From Byssothecium circinans (lineage: Eukaryota; Ascomycota; Dothideomycetes; Pleosporales; Massarinaceae), in assembly GCA_010015675.1 (NCBI GenBank), contig ML976983.1, positions 387,858-451,857 of the forward strand: a stretch of 64,000 nucleotides of DNA. The letters are read 5' to 3'. The notes beneath the pieces were generated by a model. The model made no database searches. It was not told where the DNA came from and was given only the letters and a program-made list of their open reading frames with translations. Both the position numbers and the translations under genes were made by a program. Each line of letters opens with the position of its first letter. The first letter of the stretch is position 1. Below, in pieces: positions 35,955-48,704 of this stretch.

Positions 35955-38636
35955 TGTGGCTATCGAAGACAGACAGCACGCGATGTATGGAGGGTGGAGG
36001 TGTGGCAGGCCGCCGCTCGGGGGCTATGCAGCGGAGATGAAGAGGCAGCGACGGCGGCGTCTCGATCGGTCGGTGGTTCGTTGATCCGGGAATGCGAGAG
36101 CGAAGAATGGGGGGGGGTTTAAGTGCGTGAGGCGGGGGATACCAGCAGCGGGCGGGCGAGCGACGCTGCGACGGCGAAAAATGGGCGACGATGTCGGGGG
36201 GGATGAGAGTGAGGGTGGCTTTCGGCGTGACGGTTTACGGTTCTAGGGGCGGCTGGGCACGAAAGCGTGCACAGACCGGAGCCTGGCTAGAACCACGCCC
36301 ACGCACCGAATAGGATCATTGATCATTGAGATGCTTTCACTTGCTGCAGGACCACTCAACGCTGCCATGTTTTAGCAATAGATACACTGCGACTGTCCAA
36401 TTTAATCGACCTGCCGCGTCCACCATTGACACCAGCGGCCCAGTCCGCCCCCTCTCCTCTCGCCCATTGCTCCTTTCAGCAGCCAGGAACCTCAAGCGCC
36501 GCAGTCATACTCAGCCGCAGCAGCGCATGAAGCACGTGACCCGTTCTCGTCTCGGTCTCCGCCTGGCACCAAAGGAGAAAACAACCCGCTTCCGTCTCCT
36601 CGCTGTTAAAGACATGCTGGACGCCCGTGGTGCGACGTTGTGCGGCTGTTCCACGGCGCTCCTTCAACTGAGTCGAACCTGCATATGAGTCGTGCTGCAA
36701 CGAATGGGAAACTCCGCCGACAGACGTTGAAAGTGGCTTGGTTGTTGGTACTCTGCTGGCACCAAGGCCCGAGGTGTCCTGTCGTGGTATCAATTCTCCT
36801 TGCCGGCCAGCCTAACTCTCTCTAGTACAGCGAGCGTCGTTTAACGCTGCCTCTAAGGCTCTGACTAGTACCTAGGCCGATGTGCATGCGCGCCACAAAA
36901 GTCAGCACCGCTGAGTCTAGTTGTCACTCCGTCGTAAACACGTAGGTACCTTGCCGGATATGCCTTTTCGCTTCGGATATCCACACTGCATCGCACGCCC
37001 GTTGAACAGCAGAAGAAAAACTAGGAGTCGAACCGTCCGCACTTCAACCTGCCACCCACTGGTCTGAATGCGGATTACGTTGGTACCATACTATGATAGT
37101 GTTTAAATGCCTCTCCTCTACAATTTCTCCAGGCAATACACAGGGTACAACAATCTCCCATAGCCTCTGGTGTCCACCTGCCGTCCTCCGATTGTCTTCT
37201 AGCCATGGGTCTTTGTGAAATGGCAACTCCTCCCCGCATCTAAGATCCCGAGTTCCTGGAGGAGTATACTTCCACCCAAGATCTACAACCCTATCAGATC
37301 CAACTTCATCTCCGTAGAAACCCAGAGCTATAGTTCAACCGCCACCAAGCTATCGACTCCGAAGGTGGGCGCCGGGTTGTGCAAATCAAGGCTCTCCAGG
37401 CACCGTCATGGAGCGACCAAACCTTCAGCAATCACAGCGCTACTTCTGATTTTCCCATGCACCATCAGAGAGACCTTGCACATCTAAGGTTGGACTACAA
37501 CCACCACGAGTTGTTACAGAGCAGTGACCAGTCGGCCCAAAGTCCCCGAAGTGACGAAATTTCACGATTTAAATTTGGCGGGCCCTCACTGGCTAGGCAA
37601 CGGGCTTGTTTAGAATTCAGATTTCCATTAGCGTCGGTCTTGCTGTTGAGGTTCCAGGTGTCTTGGGTAGCGCAATTGGCGGTACCACTCCTTTCAGCCA
37701 ACCCACTGGTAATCCCTAAGTGCCCGATATTATCCTTCCTTCATGACACCACAAAAAAGTGGTCTAACGTGGTTTATGTAGCTTTCGAGCACTCGCGAAA
37801 TTGCTTTGACGTTGATAGTATGCCCAATTCATGTTCTGGTTCTGTAGGCTTTGAAGAATCTCGTTAGTACTGCATCAAGGCCGTATTTTGCTGTATACGC
37901 TTTGGGTCAACTTAACTTGAGCCTCTGCATTGAGTTGGGAGATGGAACGCCTCCTGCCATCCTGATTGGAACCAGTCCCACGAATTATGGCGCGGATACG
38001 GGTTCTTATCTCGCATTACATCTGAGGCTCGTTTGAGCACTACGACTGCTAACGACTTCACCTTCAAAATAAGAGTTCGCAACTGAATCGGAACTGTCAT
38101 ACGCAACATTGGAGGATGGGAGACCGAGGCCGGAGAGTGGAATTGCGCTACCGCTCAGATCAAAGTAAAGATTGGAGGCATCCGACGAGGCTCTGGTAAT
38201 AGCAAAGATAAGCCACAATCCCATGTCTAACGTATGGGAACGACAAGTGTTGGCATGCTGGAGGAACTGCTACCAGGCTACTTAAGTATGCCGTATCTAC
38301 CGTCAGACTCGGTCCTTACAGACCGTACAACCAGTGTGTACCATCATGAAGAATAAGTTCAGAGTATCTAAAACTTACCGGGACGTTTGTAGATACCTAG
38401 ACTTCTTCATCATAATAGTATAGCCTCTTAAGTCAGCCAAGCTATTTCTCACGATTACAGAGGTATTCCCGTCCATTGAAACCAGCTACGCCGCAATCGT
38501 CACCCAGCTCTACCCCACCTATCTATTTAACAAGCCCCCCTCGATATCAATAATATCCAAGTACAACTTCTCAGACATTCGCATCTTCTTCTTAAAACGC
38601 CCCGCCGTGCACATCAATCCCCACTAAGCCTACGCC
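35955..38636. other. 2.7-kb divergent intergenic tract
   Basis: Lies between the casein kinase I start and the hydrolase start. A CACGTG motif is at 36533-36538. Open frames do not exceed about 170 codons, and the longer ones (35616-36122 plus) are antisense to the kinase first exon. I see no gene or repeat. Confidence 0.35.
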
Positions 38637-39913
38637 ATGCCCCCAATCCTCTCATACCATCCCTTCAAAGGCATCGCTACTCTCATCTTCATCTTATCTG
38701 CACCGCCTTATCTCGCCCTACTTTCACTGATTTATTCGGTCAGGGCTTTTCGACCGATCCGCAAATGGTCTTTTAAAACTGCTCTTGGAACAGCCTGGCT
38801 CCGCCTCTTCTACCATTATACCGTTTTAGTACGCCTCCGGCCATTCTATGCGAACCCAGCCAAATTGAAGGAGCGCTACGTCCTGGTCCATCCAGGGCCT
38901 TCTGAAATCTACACGGGAGTTCTGAACCACGACACCATCAAGCCCACTCCTGTTCCAGCAATTTGGTTCCCAAAGCCTCCAGCTGGGGGAGAGAAGGCTC
39001 CAGTGGTGATTCATTTCCAAGGCGGTGCTTTCGTCGCAGCTACGGATCCCGTAGAGACGGGCGAACTTCCATCACGCATCTTCAAGGAGAAACTGGGCGG
39101 CGCTACCACCTTCTACGCTCAATATCGAGTCTCGAGGGATGACAAGACGAGGTTTCCTGCCGCGCTCCAGGACGCAGTCACATTTTACCGCTATGTGCTG
39201 GACCAGAACGTGGATGCAAGCAATATCATTATTTCGGGAGATTCAGCTGGCGGGGCTTTGGTTGTTGCGCTGCTGAGGTACATTGAAGAGCACGACACGC
39301 TGTTGCCGTCGCCTCGCGGTGTTATGGCTTGGTCACCTTGGGTTGATAGTAAGCCAAAAATCCCGCTGCCCACTGCAACATCACATCACAATAGAGCAGC
39401 CTTGTCATCAATTGGACGGGAAGATATCCACAAATGTTCAACCCCCCCCCCCCCCCCCCCCCCNNNNNNNNNNAAAACCTCCCTCTCCACTATTCAAGAA
39501 CCCTTTCCAACCCTAACCCTCTGACCCTAGTATCCCACGACGCCCCATCCAGATACAAAACCACCCCCCGCCTCCGCACCGACTTCCTGCCCCTAAGCCT
39601 TCCCAAATGGGGCAGGGAAGCATACTCGCCCGTGCTCCGCACAGAGCAGACGGAGCCGTACCTGACGCAATCAACCCACCCATTCGCCACGAAAACCCCC
39701 CTCTTCTTGCAGGCAGGGACCGCGGAGCTGATCTACGACGAAGTCAGAGAGTTCGCGGAGAAGATGAAGAGTATCAAGGGGAACGATATCTGCTACTGGG
39801 AAGTGCAGAATGCTCCGCATGATATCATCTTGGCGGGTGGGTATACGGGGTTCGTGAAGGAGGCGGAAGAGGCGGCGGAACGCGCGGGTGAACATTTTGG
39901 GCTTTTGGGGTAG
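38637..39913 (+). CDS. Alpha/beta hydrolase (HSL/acetyl-esterase-like), N-terminally anchored
   Basis: Predicted exons 38637-39348 and 39531-39913 give 364 residues. An N-terminal hydrophobic segment (IATLIFILSAPPYLALLSLI) suggests a membrane anchor. The oxyanion-hole motif is HFQGGAFV, the nucleophile elbow GDSAGG, and the acid and histidine are best placed in TAELIYDEV and NAPHDII. This matches the hormone-sensitive-lipase branch of the fold; the substrate is unknown. The intron donor (gtaagc after WSPWVD) and acceptor (accctag before SHDAPSRYK) enclose a C homopolymer and ten Ns, so the assembly gap falls in non-coding sequence if this splice is right. Both exons are otherwise open. Confidence 0.8.
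39442..39473. other. C homopolymer and assembly gap
   Basis: Twenty-two C residues (39442-39463) run directly into ten N (39464-39473). The true length of the intron here is unknown. Confidence 0.95.
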
Positions 39914-40821
39914 AGGGGGGACGTGTGGTTTGATGATTTTTTTTAAAGGGGTGCTCTTCGGTTTTAGGAAGTGTTGGGGTTGAGGAGGTTTTGTACGCAC
40001 TGCGTTGAATTGGGTGGGTCTGCGCTGATTCAGGGGATGATGGAATGCTCACTTTTTCTTTGTGTTTTGTGGGTTTCTTCTTCGATCTAGAAATAAGACG
40101 TTTCGTTGTTGGAAGTTGTGGTACCCACCTGATGGTATGTTAAAGTGTTGTCAGGGTTTTAAATGCTTTGGATAATAACGGGTTTGGCCGTATTGCAGAC
40201 TGTTGCATGACGGAAAGTCGACTTGGTCGCTGGTGGTGGAGGGTTTGGGCTTTTGACTTTGGCTCGAAGATCCGATCAGACCGAATAGAGACGTGCTAGA
40301 CATGGCGTAGGTCTACGATGCGTCGATACTTTCCATCGCTATTGTGTCGTCTCCTCACATGCATCCAAACATAGTAATTCAGAAGGAGAAAAGGCGCACT
40401 AATTCCGTCTTCGCGCATAAACCCACCACGTAGCATCCTATAAGCAAGCATTCTGTACACAGAGAAAACACGAGCCTTCAAAACTTCTCAGCCTGTGTCC
40501 GAAACGGGGTGTCAGCGGACGAGCACATCATCCATGTGTCCCCACCTCACTTAATTCCGTTTCACTAACTACTGTACAAAAGAGAGGGAAGGTTTGAGAG
40601 ACACGGTGTTCACCGTGCTGTCTTCAGCTCGCTGTATACATCGCAGAGCCGATTGATAAAAAACGCCGTCGTCATGCTTTCCACGCCAATGTTCGCCAGA
40701 TGCAGATACCGATACCTCAGTCCGGGTCTGTTTCATCAATCAACCCTTAACCCGCCTCGCAAACACCACTACCCCACCACCTCATCACCAGATCATATGA
40801 AGAAAAGGAAAAGGCCTCTCA
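39914..40821. other. Convergent 3' intergenic tract
   Basis: Lies between the 3' ends of the hydrolase and Nup133 genes. No gene or repeat is recognised. Confidence 0.4.
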
Positions 40822-43800
40822 CTAATCCGTCATCTCTACATCCCCACCCTCCGCATCATCCTCATCGCCCTCGTATGGCTCCTCATTCGGAATAGGATGT
40901 TCCTCAACCTCCACACTCTGATGCACCACCTCGTCATCACCAACCACAGCACCATTCGCAGCAGGTTCTTCCTGCTGCACAGCTGCATCGTCCACTCCCC
41001 CGTACAACGACCATTTGGCAGCCCGCACACAGGCATTGAGCCACTTCGGCAGGTTGCACTCCGCCCAATACTTGTAAAAGACGCGTTGATCCAGTTCATT
41101 CTCCGCGACGATCGGTTCAATAAGGTCCGGATTATCGAAGCGGGTGCAAAGGTCGCCGGCGGTGCAACCCCTATCCCTGAGCTCTTCGAAGTCGCGGAAC
41201 CAGACTTGGGCGTACCGTTTATCTTTCTCTGCAGGTTGGTCAGCGCTGTATATTTCGACTGCGGAGTTGGTTAAACTTACTTGTCAATTCGTACAACTGC
41301 CTGACGGTCCATCCGAGAAGGGTGCGAGTTAATAGGAACTCATTCAACGTGGTGTCCGAGACCTCGTTCGTTTTGTTGATCTCCTCCCAGTCGTCTTGGA
41401 TGAAGAGCCGCTTCCAGATGATGCCTTTCAAACCCAGACGGCTTGCACGTCCGACTTCTTCCCAGCCGAGGGCCAACGTTTTGAAGGCGTAGACGAATTC
41501 GTTCGAGCTAATGGGATCACCTTGATGGCTATTGTCTTCGCTTACCATAAGTGTGAGGACGTCGATCATAAGACCAGGCTTCACGACTCGGTGGTGAACC
41601 CAATCATCCAGTCCCTGCCTTAGGAGTGCCTGCAGTGCTGGACGTTCTTTCAGACGCTCCTGCCCATATTCGTCCACTAGCAAGTCCACCGCAGCTTTGT
41701 CGTCCAGCGCTCTGGTAACAGTGGGAAGCAAATGTTCGTAGACCAGCTCTCGGATTTTTCCAACCTCGAGTAGAATATCTACTTTGAGGGTGACGCCCAG
41801 TACCTTCCTGGCCGTTATCTCTTTCATTGGGCGCTTGGGCTTTTCGACTGGTCCCCCTTGTTGCTCGGAAGTAGTTGGTTCCACCTGGTCTTTACACATC
41901 AGCGCCAGCTTTGAGAGCGAAAGCTCTACCCTGTTGCACCAGGAGTTAGTTTCGTGCCTCTTCGCAGCTTTAGCCAAAGCGAGACCGGCACTGGTGAAGT
42001 CGTTGTGCCCCACCCGGTCGATCCAGTAGAGTTTCGAGCGCGAAGAATCTCTCATGAGATAATATGACAAGATCTTCTCATCGAAAAGGCCGTCGTTATC
42101 GAAGAGTTGCAGTGATCGGCCATCAGCAATGTGTTTGTTGAAGTAAGCTTCGGCGAATTCTTCCTGATAATCGTTGAAGTAATTCGTGATACGTTCCTTA
42201 ATTCGGTTGAGCTTGACACCAATCTCAGCCTGTTCGATCTTGCTCTGACTGGCTTCTTTGCTACTCTCGAGCCAATCAGTTTCGTCACATATCAGGTTAA
42301 CGAGCGTTGGCATATCTCGGTATTTCTCAGCGAGATTCATGCCATCCGAGGCCAAGCCAATGTTCATGAGGCCGTAAATTTGGGCGGGTCGAACGTTGAG
42401 ATCCCACTCGTCACGCAAGTTCCGTCCCATCTCCCTTGTTTTCTCGTCGCTTTGTTCAAGGGCCCACCGGAATCGCTCAATGTGAGTTTGACAGCCCATA
42501 CGGACAAGACGGGGATTGTCTTTGGCGATTTTTTTTGATAGGTCTTCCTGAACATAGTTCTCAAAGCTGTCCTCCGCAACATTTCGCCCTACGTCGATGA
42601 GGCTGCGGATGGAGCTGACCATGTTGTGCGACGAGGTCCAGAAGCTGGGCAGCATGTCGTAACCTAGCCCCATCTTCAGAATACCGTCGCCGAGGGATGT
42701 TGGATCCAGCCCATATCGCTCGATGTTTGCTTGTCTGAAGCTGAAGGCAGTTTCGAGAGTCAGGCAGATGACATCATTTGCTTCACTCAAACGCTGCATG
42801 ATAGCAGGCCCCTCCTTAGACGCACTATCGATATAGCAGACTCTGAGATGGTGCCAGCCCATTGGTACCAATACACCGATGTTGTCGATGTTCTTCAAGA
42901 AGAATTGGCGGACTCGATCCGGCTCAGACTCATCTGGCTGGGACTTGAACTTGTCCCTCAAAGCCTTGACAATATCACTCATGAGGACCTTTTCCGGGTA
43001 AGCTTCCGGGTGCAACTCTTGGTCACGAAGCTTTGTTTGGTACCACTTCCACAACTGCGTGGCTGCTGCGACCTTTTCCGCTTGCCATAGCAATCTCCAT
43101 CTCGCTGCAAAAGAAAGCTGCGAATATTGTGATCGTAGATGCGCGTTGAGCGTGTAAAGAGCTTTGGCGCGCTTGCGAAGGAGTTCCTCGATTGAGTAGG
43201 TGGCTTGTGAGACGTGTTGAAAGTCCGACGCCAGAATTCCTCCACTAATACTCAGAGCAGCCTGCTCTACCTCTGCCAGTGAGAAGTCGAACCTGGATTT
43301 GGTGGAGAAGCTCAGAATCGTGCCGGGCACAGTACTGTAAAACGTTGCTGATACAATTTTATCGAATGCTGTCACCTTATGTTGGATCTCAGCGTCAGCC
43401 GCTCTCGAGGCGATGGTGCTGATTTCTAGCGTGCCGTAATCCTCGATGAATATTAGGACGCTGGGTTGCTTCCCTTTTCGACTGGCGTGCTCGAGTCCGT
43501 GACCAGTGATTCGGACATTTGCATCGCTTCGGAAGTATATAGTGTCTTGGAACGGCAACAACGTACTTCCAGAGTCTGCAACAAGCTGCGCTTCAGGGCT
43601 TTCCTCTGGCTCGGCCAAGGAAGCCACTACGATTGCAGTAGGAAATTGCACGAAGGCTGTATGACCAGGCTTAGGGAGAAGAAGGGTTCCTGTAGGCTCC
43701 TTTGGTAGCTCCATTTGGTGAAAGTTCCGGAGGGGAATGGCCCTGCTCACTGTCGCAGTAGTTTCTGACAGATCTAGCTCCAGAAGGAAGTAATCCATCA

Positions 43801-45074
43801 TGTTGCGCCCTGAGAGCGCGACCAAAGTGAGGAGGCTGAGGCGTCTGTCTGGGTGCTGTTGGTCCATGATGGAGAAGTCCAATATGTGAATTTCTTGCTG
43901 TGTCCGCATTTCTGGTGCCGAGCCCTGCTGAATCGCCGCAAGCATATCACGATAGGCATCAACTTCACGCTTGAAAATCTGCTGCCCTGACCAGTTGAGG
44001 TCCCACAGCTGGAACAAGCCATTCTTGGTCGCCGTTATGACTTCCATCTGGCCCTTGGACTCGGAAGGGCGAGCCTGTACTGAAGCGATTGTCTTCCGGA
44101 TGGCGCCTCCGAGAAGGCCTTTGAAGCTGAAGAAGCTCCCCCCCGAGCCGTTCGGCGCGCTCATGACGGTGGTGACGATGCTCGGTCGCCCTTGCGAATC
44201 TCTCAATGTCATCTGGGCCAATCTACCGCTGCTCAGAACGAGAATGTAGCCTGCGTGTTCAATATCCACTAGGTCGGTGATGCGCTCTCCAGAGTATAAT
44301 TTGATTGACCCTTCCACGCCTTGATGCCGCTGGGCAAAGTGACCGCGAGCCTCGGCGCTGTCCACATTTTCCCAGAACACAATCTTGCCAGTTGCGGGCG
44401 CCACTGCGACCACCCCGAAATCGTCCGCAGGGCCATTTCGTACAATTGCACCTAGTGGCAGGGGATCGGCAGCTTTGAGCGACGGTGGTAGGGAGAGCGC
44501 GAGGACTTTGGTAGCTCCGGAGGCACCGTTGTAGTCCCATACGAGGGCAGAGTCGGTCGTCAGGGCAAGTGCGAGGCCGGCGGAGGGAATTGCAGAGGCT
44601 CGAAAGGGTGCTGCAGAGGAGATTAATAAAATCAGACTACGAATCAGGGTACTGGCAACATACTGGATCCGCTAGAGAGCTGTGCCGGAAAGCTGGGCAG
44701 CTTTCTGACAATGTACTGCTTGCACCTGTTCTACACGCAGTTCTATTAGCCCATATTTGATCTCCGCCGGCTTTGATACGTACCAAGCACACGGCGGCGT
44801 CTTCCTTCAATACGCGCTTTGGCTGGTCTTTCTTCTCGCGCACCGGCATGTCCACCAACACCAAGCTGCCCTCGACACCGCCCGTAACGTGGCCGTTCAT
44901 CACGAGACTGCCGTTGCCATTGGCTTGCGCTTCAGAAACGGCAACAAAAGTGTCGTCGCCTAGTTTGCTCCTCTTTCGCCGACCCTGTTGCGGCCCGTCC
45001 GAGTTGCGCGGGCGGCGACGTGTATTGCGCAGGGAGCTGCGCGCGCTCCCGCTGGAGCCTTCGACTGAAAACAT
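40822..45074 (-). CDS. nup133: Nucleoporin Nup133
   Basis: Minus-strand exons 44784-45074, 44664-44730, 41281-44610 and 40822-41228 give 1364 residues. A basic, disordered N-terminus (RRRPRNSDGPQQGRRKRSK) leads to the N-terminal beta-propeller (VAVAPATGKIVFWENV; GYILVLSSGRLAQMTLRD; NGLFQLWDLNW) and then a long alpha-helical domain ending WAECNLPKWLNACV and a very acidic tail. Nup133 is a scaffold subunit of the Y-shaped Nup84/Nup107-160 complex of the nuclear pore. Its length fits fungal orthologues. The third exon (3.3 kb) is the longest uninterrupted coding block in the window. Confidence 0.9.
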
Positions 45075-45817
45075 TGCGGCGGCGTGTTGTGCTTGTCGTG
45101 GGTGTCGCCGATGTGATTGCTTCAGCGGGTCAGACGCGGTCGACGTCTTCTAGTCGGCGTTGTCGTCAAATGCTCGCTGTGTTGTTCTGGTGATAGTAAA
45201 GATGCGAGCACGGGCCACACGCGGACTTAACAAGGAAAGCGCAACCCCTGTCAGGCACAAGTCCAACTCACGTCGCGTCACCGACGTTGGTTGCTCCACG
45301 TTCCTGTAGAAAGATAACATTGAGTCATACCACACCGGAACCACTCATGAAATCCACCCAACATTTCCATGTATTCAAGAAAACTAAAGTCAGCCAAAGG
45401 ACATACGAGATCCTCTGGGCTGTTTTGCGCAATGTAGCCAAGGGTTCGACAGCGTCTTCAACGGCGCTAGTTTTCTCCGCTATCTCTGCTTGCTGATCTG
45501 CTTCTCCAACAGTCGCATGGGCGTCTATCTCGGTGTCCTGTGTTGCGGTATGGTCTCATCATCTTTGTGAGCTCGGTCCGTCTATTGAAACGGGACGTGG
45601 TGAACTTGTAGGCCGAGAGCTGAATCAATTAATACAGATGGACCTCTGCCATGGCAAGTGCTGTGAACTGTGAACTGTGAATTATCCATTGGATATGCAA
45701 ACGCCCCGTTTATGCTTTCTCCTCACACCAGCCAGTCATGACCATGACTCCTCTACCCTATTTCCAATCTACAAAGAAGGCCAAGATGCAAACCGTCACT
45801 GGCAGCTAATTCTCCAT
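45075..45817. other. Intergenic tract, nup133 promoter and dre2 3' side
   Basis: No gene recognised. Both neighbours are on the minus strand. Confidence 0.4.
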
Positions 45818-46825
45818 CTACAACTGGATATCGTTGTTCAGCAACCTGACCTCCTCTCCCGGTTTGAACGCCGGTAGCCCGATATATGGGCATCCATCGC
45901 ACCTGAATGCGTCCCCAAGTGCACAGTTCCCGCAGCTCCCAACCTTGCCTTGTACCGTAAAGTCGACCTCTGCGAGATCGTCGGCGTCAAGTTTCATGGC
46001 GGAAAGGGTGGAGTCGGCGGCAGCACGCTTAGCGGCATCTTCGGCTTCGAGTTTCTCCTTCATGCCACAGGTGCAGTCTTTGCAGGCGCGGCGACGTTTG
46101 CCAGCTTTAGGACGGCATTCCGGAGCTACAGAATTATTTAGCAAGGCACACAGAAGATGCGGGTGACATGACTTACGCTGAATGACGGGCCGAGCCATGT
46201 CTTCCTCGGTGATGAGATCATCTTCGTCGATCAGGTCATCGTCCTCGCCTGTGATGATGGGGTCATCAAAATCGTCGCTGAAGTCTACAAAGCCCACGCC
46301 TACGGGCCTAACAGGCTCAGGCTCTGGTGACTTGCGCTTGCCGTTCGTTGTGCCGAGCACTCCGCTCACACCATTCATGGCCCCGTTCGTTCCATTCGCA
46401 ACACCGTTCATCTTCTTCTTCAGCTTGAGAGGTATAGACACACTCCCGCTGTCCTCAGGCTTCATCATGCCGTCGCTGCCCTCCACAAGTCCCGCCAGTA
46501 TAGCCTCGGTCTTCTCGACCCCACTCGATGCGCCAAACACGCCATCTTGGCTCTTCAAGTGTCCACCGGACTTCAGCGCGGCTACGACCTTTGCAATCAC
46601 ATCGCGGCCCAGGAGACTGTGGCTCTCGCGCGTTGTGCCGTCGGCGTCGGTGAGAAGGAGGACGACGTCATAGGTGGAAGATGGGAGTTGGACTAGACCT
46701 GCGGCGAGGCGATCCAGCATCTGGAGGTCGGCAGAAGAGCGGTCATGGATTTCGTAGACTTTGTCAAGGACTTCTGGGTGGGCTGATATGGAGGGCGGGG
46801 CAAGGAGAAGCGTGCGCGGAGCCAT
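45818..46825 (-). CDS. dre2: Dre2/anamorsin, cytosolic Fe-S cluster assembly factor
   Basis: Exons 46177-46825 and 45818-46125 on the minus strand give 318 residues. The N-terminal methyltransferase-like domain (about 1-130) is followed by a Gly/Asn linker and the conserved acidic [12 protein letters not shown] motif. The two C-terminal Fe-S motifs are visible: [18 protein letters not shown] (first cluster site) and [19 protein letters not shown] (twin CX2C, second cluster site), followed by [10 protein letters not shown]. Dre2 with Tah18 passes electrons to the cytosolic iron-sulfur assembly machinery. The 51-nt intron has no stop and a length divisible by three; splicing is preferred because it restores the usual [12 protein letters not shown] sequence. 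Confidence 0.92.
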   Translation of the reverse strand: MAPRTLLLAPPSISAHPEVLDKVYEIHDRSSADLQMLDRLAAGLVQLPSSTYDVVLLLTDADGTTRESHSLLGRDVIAKVVAALKSGGHLKSQDGVFGASSGVEKTEAILAGLVEGSDGMMKPEDSGSVSIPLKLKKKMNGVANGTNGAMNGVSGVLGTTNGKRKSPEPEPVRPVGVGFVDFSDDFDDPIITGEDDDLIDEDDLITEEDMARPVIQRKSCHPHLLCALLNNSVAPECRPKAGKRRRACKDCTCGMKEKLEAEDAAKRAAADSTLSAMKLDADDLAEVDFTVQGKVGSCGNCALGDAFRCDGCPYIGLPAFKPGEEVRLLNNDIQL

Positions 46826-48049
46826 GGCGGGGGTTTGGGAGGCGGGTTTTGAATTCTATTGTAGTCGGAATTGGCAAAGCTGCCGGTCGTCAACAATATG
46901 CCCGACTCTGTAGGGGGTTGAGTGTTGGGCGTGAGAAGAAGCGTGGAATCTCCGTCTGACTGGTGTACTATTAGTATCACCCCACCACGATCTTCAACAA
47001 AAGTTGTGCACGTACCAGCGTTGCGCTAGAGCCTTTTGTCTGGCAAATCGAGTGTAAAGAGGGTATTGGAGAGGAGCGACGAGGAGGCCTTGTACCAGAA
47101 AACAAAGCTGGCGAGGTTTGCACTGTAGATGGATAGATTATCAAGCAGCGGATCGCACCGAATGACCTTTTCCAGAAGTTTTACCACCGGCCCCGGAGAG
47201 GTGATATTCTGGTGGCATGATTGGATGCGGCCGCCACCGTCGCGAAAAGCGGCGGAAAAGCCGCCAAAGTGCTTCAGGCAAAGCGTGGGCGACATTCCCC
47301 CTGTCTCTAGACCCACTTCCACGCTCAAAAGCTGGGGAACAGGGCGCATGGCCTTCCACCTGCTTGCAACCTTTGTAGCCACCACTGCAGCTAAAGCCAT
47401 AGAGCTCGTCCGGTGAACTTTACGACACGGAAGGTGGACCGATAGCCGGCAGCGCCATTGTGTGTATGGTAGGTACTTGAGGTGAACTTCAACAATCGAT
47501 AGCAGCTTTGATGATTCGGACTCACACGACACGTTGTCGCCCTATCCTATCGTATGACGTAGACTGGTCTCAGGAACGCGTGGATCATAACCCCAAAGCC
47601 TCAATTAATCCAACGGCATCTCGGGCTTGCGCTGTAAAGGGGCCACTGGTGCAAGCACGAGCATTAATCGACACAGATGCCCCCAGCTCCTCCCCCTTCC
47701 CCGCTTCTTACATCCATCCCGCCTTCCATGCCTCTTTGTCTCAACACCATCCTTCTCCATCCAACCTCAACCACGCAACACAACTCTCACCGCGATAGCA
47801 TCACACGCCTCGAGCTGCACCATTGAGCGCATTTCTGCAAGGTACGTTCTTTCTGCCCTGCTACTATTCCCAGTTGAGTGCTGCACCTGCTGTCACGCGA
47901 TCACACCATGTCATGTCACGAGACCCCAGACCCTTCCATTGACTTCCGACACAGCTTCGTTGCTCTGAGCCTTCTACACCTACCTCCTCATCAGCTCTCA
48001 TCAGCTTCTCATCAGAATTCACCTCAATCCAACGCACAAACCATCCAAC
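46826..48049. promoter_or_regulatory. Divergent promoter region, dre2 and the Stf2-like gene
   Basis: About 1.2 kb between divergent genes. It contains a 168-codon minus-strand frame (47026-47532) without recognisable features, judged to be chance. A gtacgt donor-like site near 47842 could belong to a further intron in the leader of the Stf2-like gene. Confidence 0.35.
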
Positions 48050-48704
48050 AGTAAGTCCTACTCCTTCCTTGACGCCTTGCATGTCCTCAAGGCCCATTGA
48101 GCATGCCCGTGAGCTCACTGCCCCAGTGGATGATCCAAGCATCAATCCATCAATTGCAGGCTTCCGCCGCAGAGGCTAACCATTGAGTAGTGACTCGCTC
48201 CCACAAATACACCGACCGCGACCACGCCGGCCTCGCTGATGGCAGCGCTGCTGCCGAAGAGCACCTCCCTAGGTACTTCGCCAAGTCCGGCCACGCAGAC
48301 GCCGACCCCAACAAGCTGAAGAAGAACGGTGGCGGCAAAGGCAATTGGTGAGTTCCGACCCTCATTCCCAACCTGAACGGGCAGTCCTTTCCCTGCCCCG
48401 CCTGGCGTCAATGCATTCCTCACAGCCCCCTTCATCATGAGATTGGTACAGCTATACTGACACCAACAGGGGCCAAGCCGGTGACGAGGTCGATGACATG
48501 GGCTACAACATGGCCAACGCCCGCCGCCGAAGCAACTCCAGCACATTCACCGCCAAGGACTTCAAGACCAAGTTTGAGACGATCGAGCCCGAGCCCGTCT
48601 TCGAAGAGGAGATCCATGGCCCCATGGGCAGCGAGCTTGACAAGCAGAGCACCACCTCCAGCTCCAACACCATTGAGGAGGAAGATGTTTCGAAGAAGTT
48701 GTAA
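48050..48704 (+). CDS. Stf2-like small hydrophilic stress protein
   Basis: Coding pieces 48050 (one base), 48191-48347 and 48470-48704 give 130 residues. The start codon is split: the A is the last base before a gtaagt donor at 48051, and TG follows the acceptor ending at 48190, with a gctaac branch ten bases earlier. This gives MTRSHKYTDRDHAG, which matches the family opening. The conserved core is DADPNKLKKNGGGKGNWG then QAGDEVDD. Yeast Stf2 and Tfs-like relatives were described with ATP synthase and act as desiccation-protective hydrophilins. The C-terminal half (FKTKFETIEPEPVFEEE) is acidic. No membrane segment or enzyme motif is seen. Confidence 0.82.

Noticed and set aside
37021..37080. 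Possible tRNA-like fragment near a gtcgaacc sequence
   Set aside because: I could not form a cloverleaf; no acceptor or D-arm pairing is visible.
47245..47265. GGCGG-AAAAG-CCGCC hairpin
   Set aside because: The stem is only five base pairs and lies in a GC-rich stretch, so it is probably chance.
47026..47532. 168-codon minus-strand ORF between dre2 and the Stf2-like gene
   Set aside because: No recognisable motif, an irregular composition and no supporting splice or neighbour evidence.
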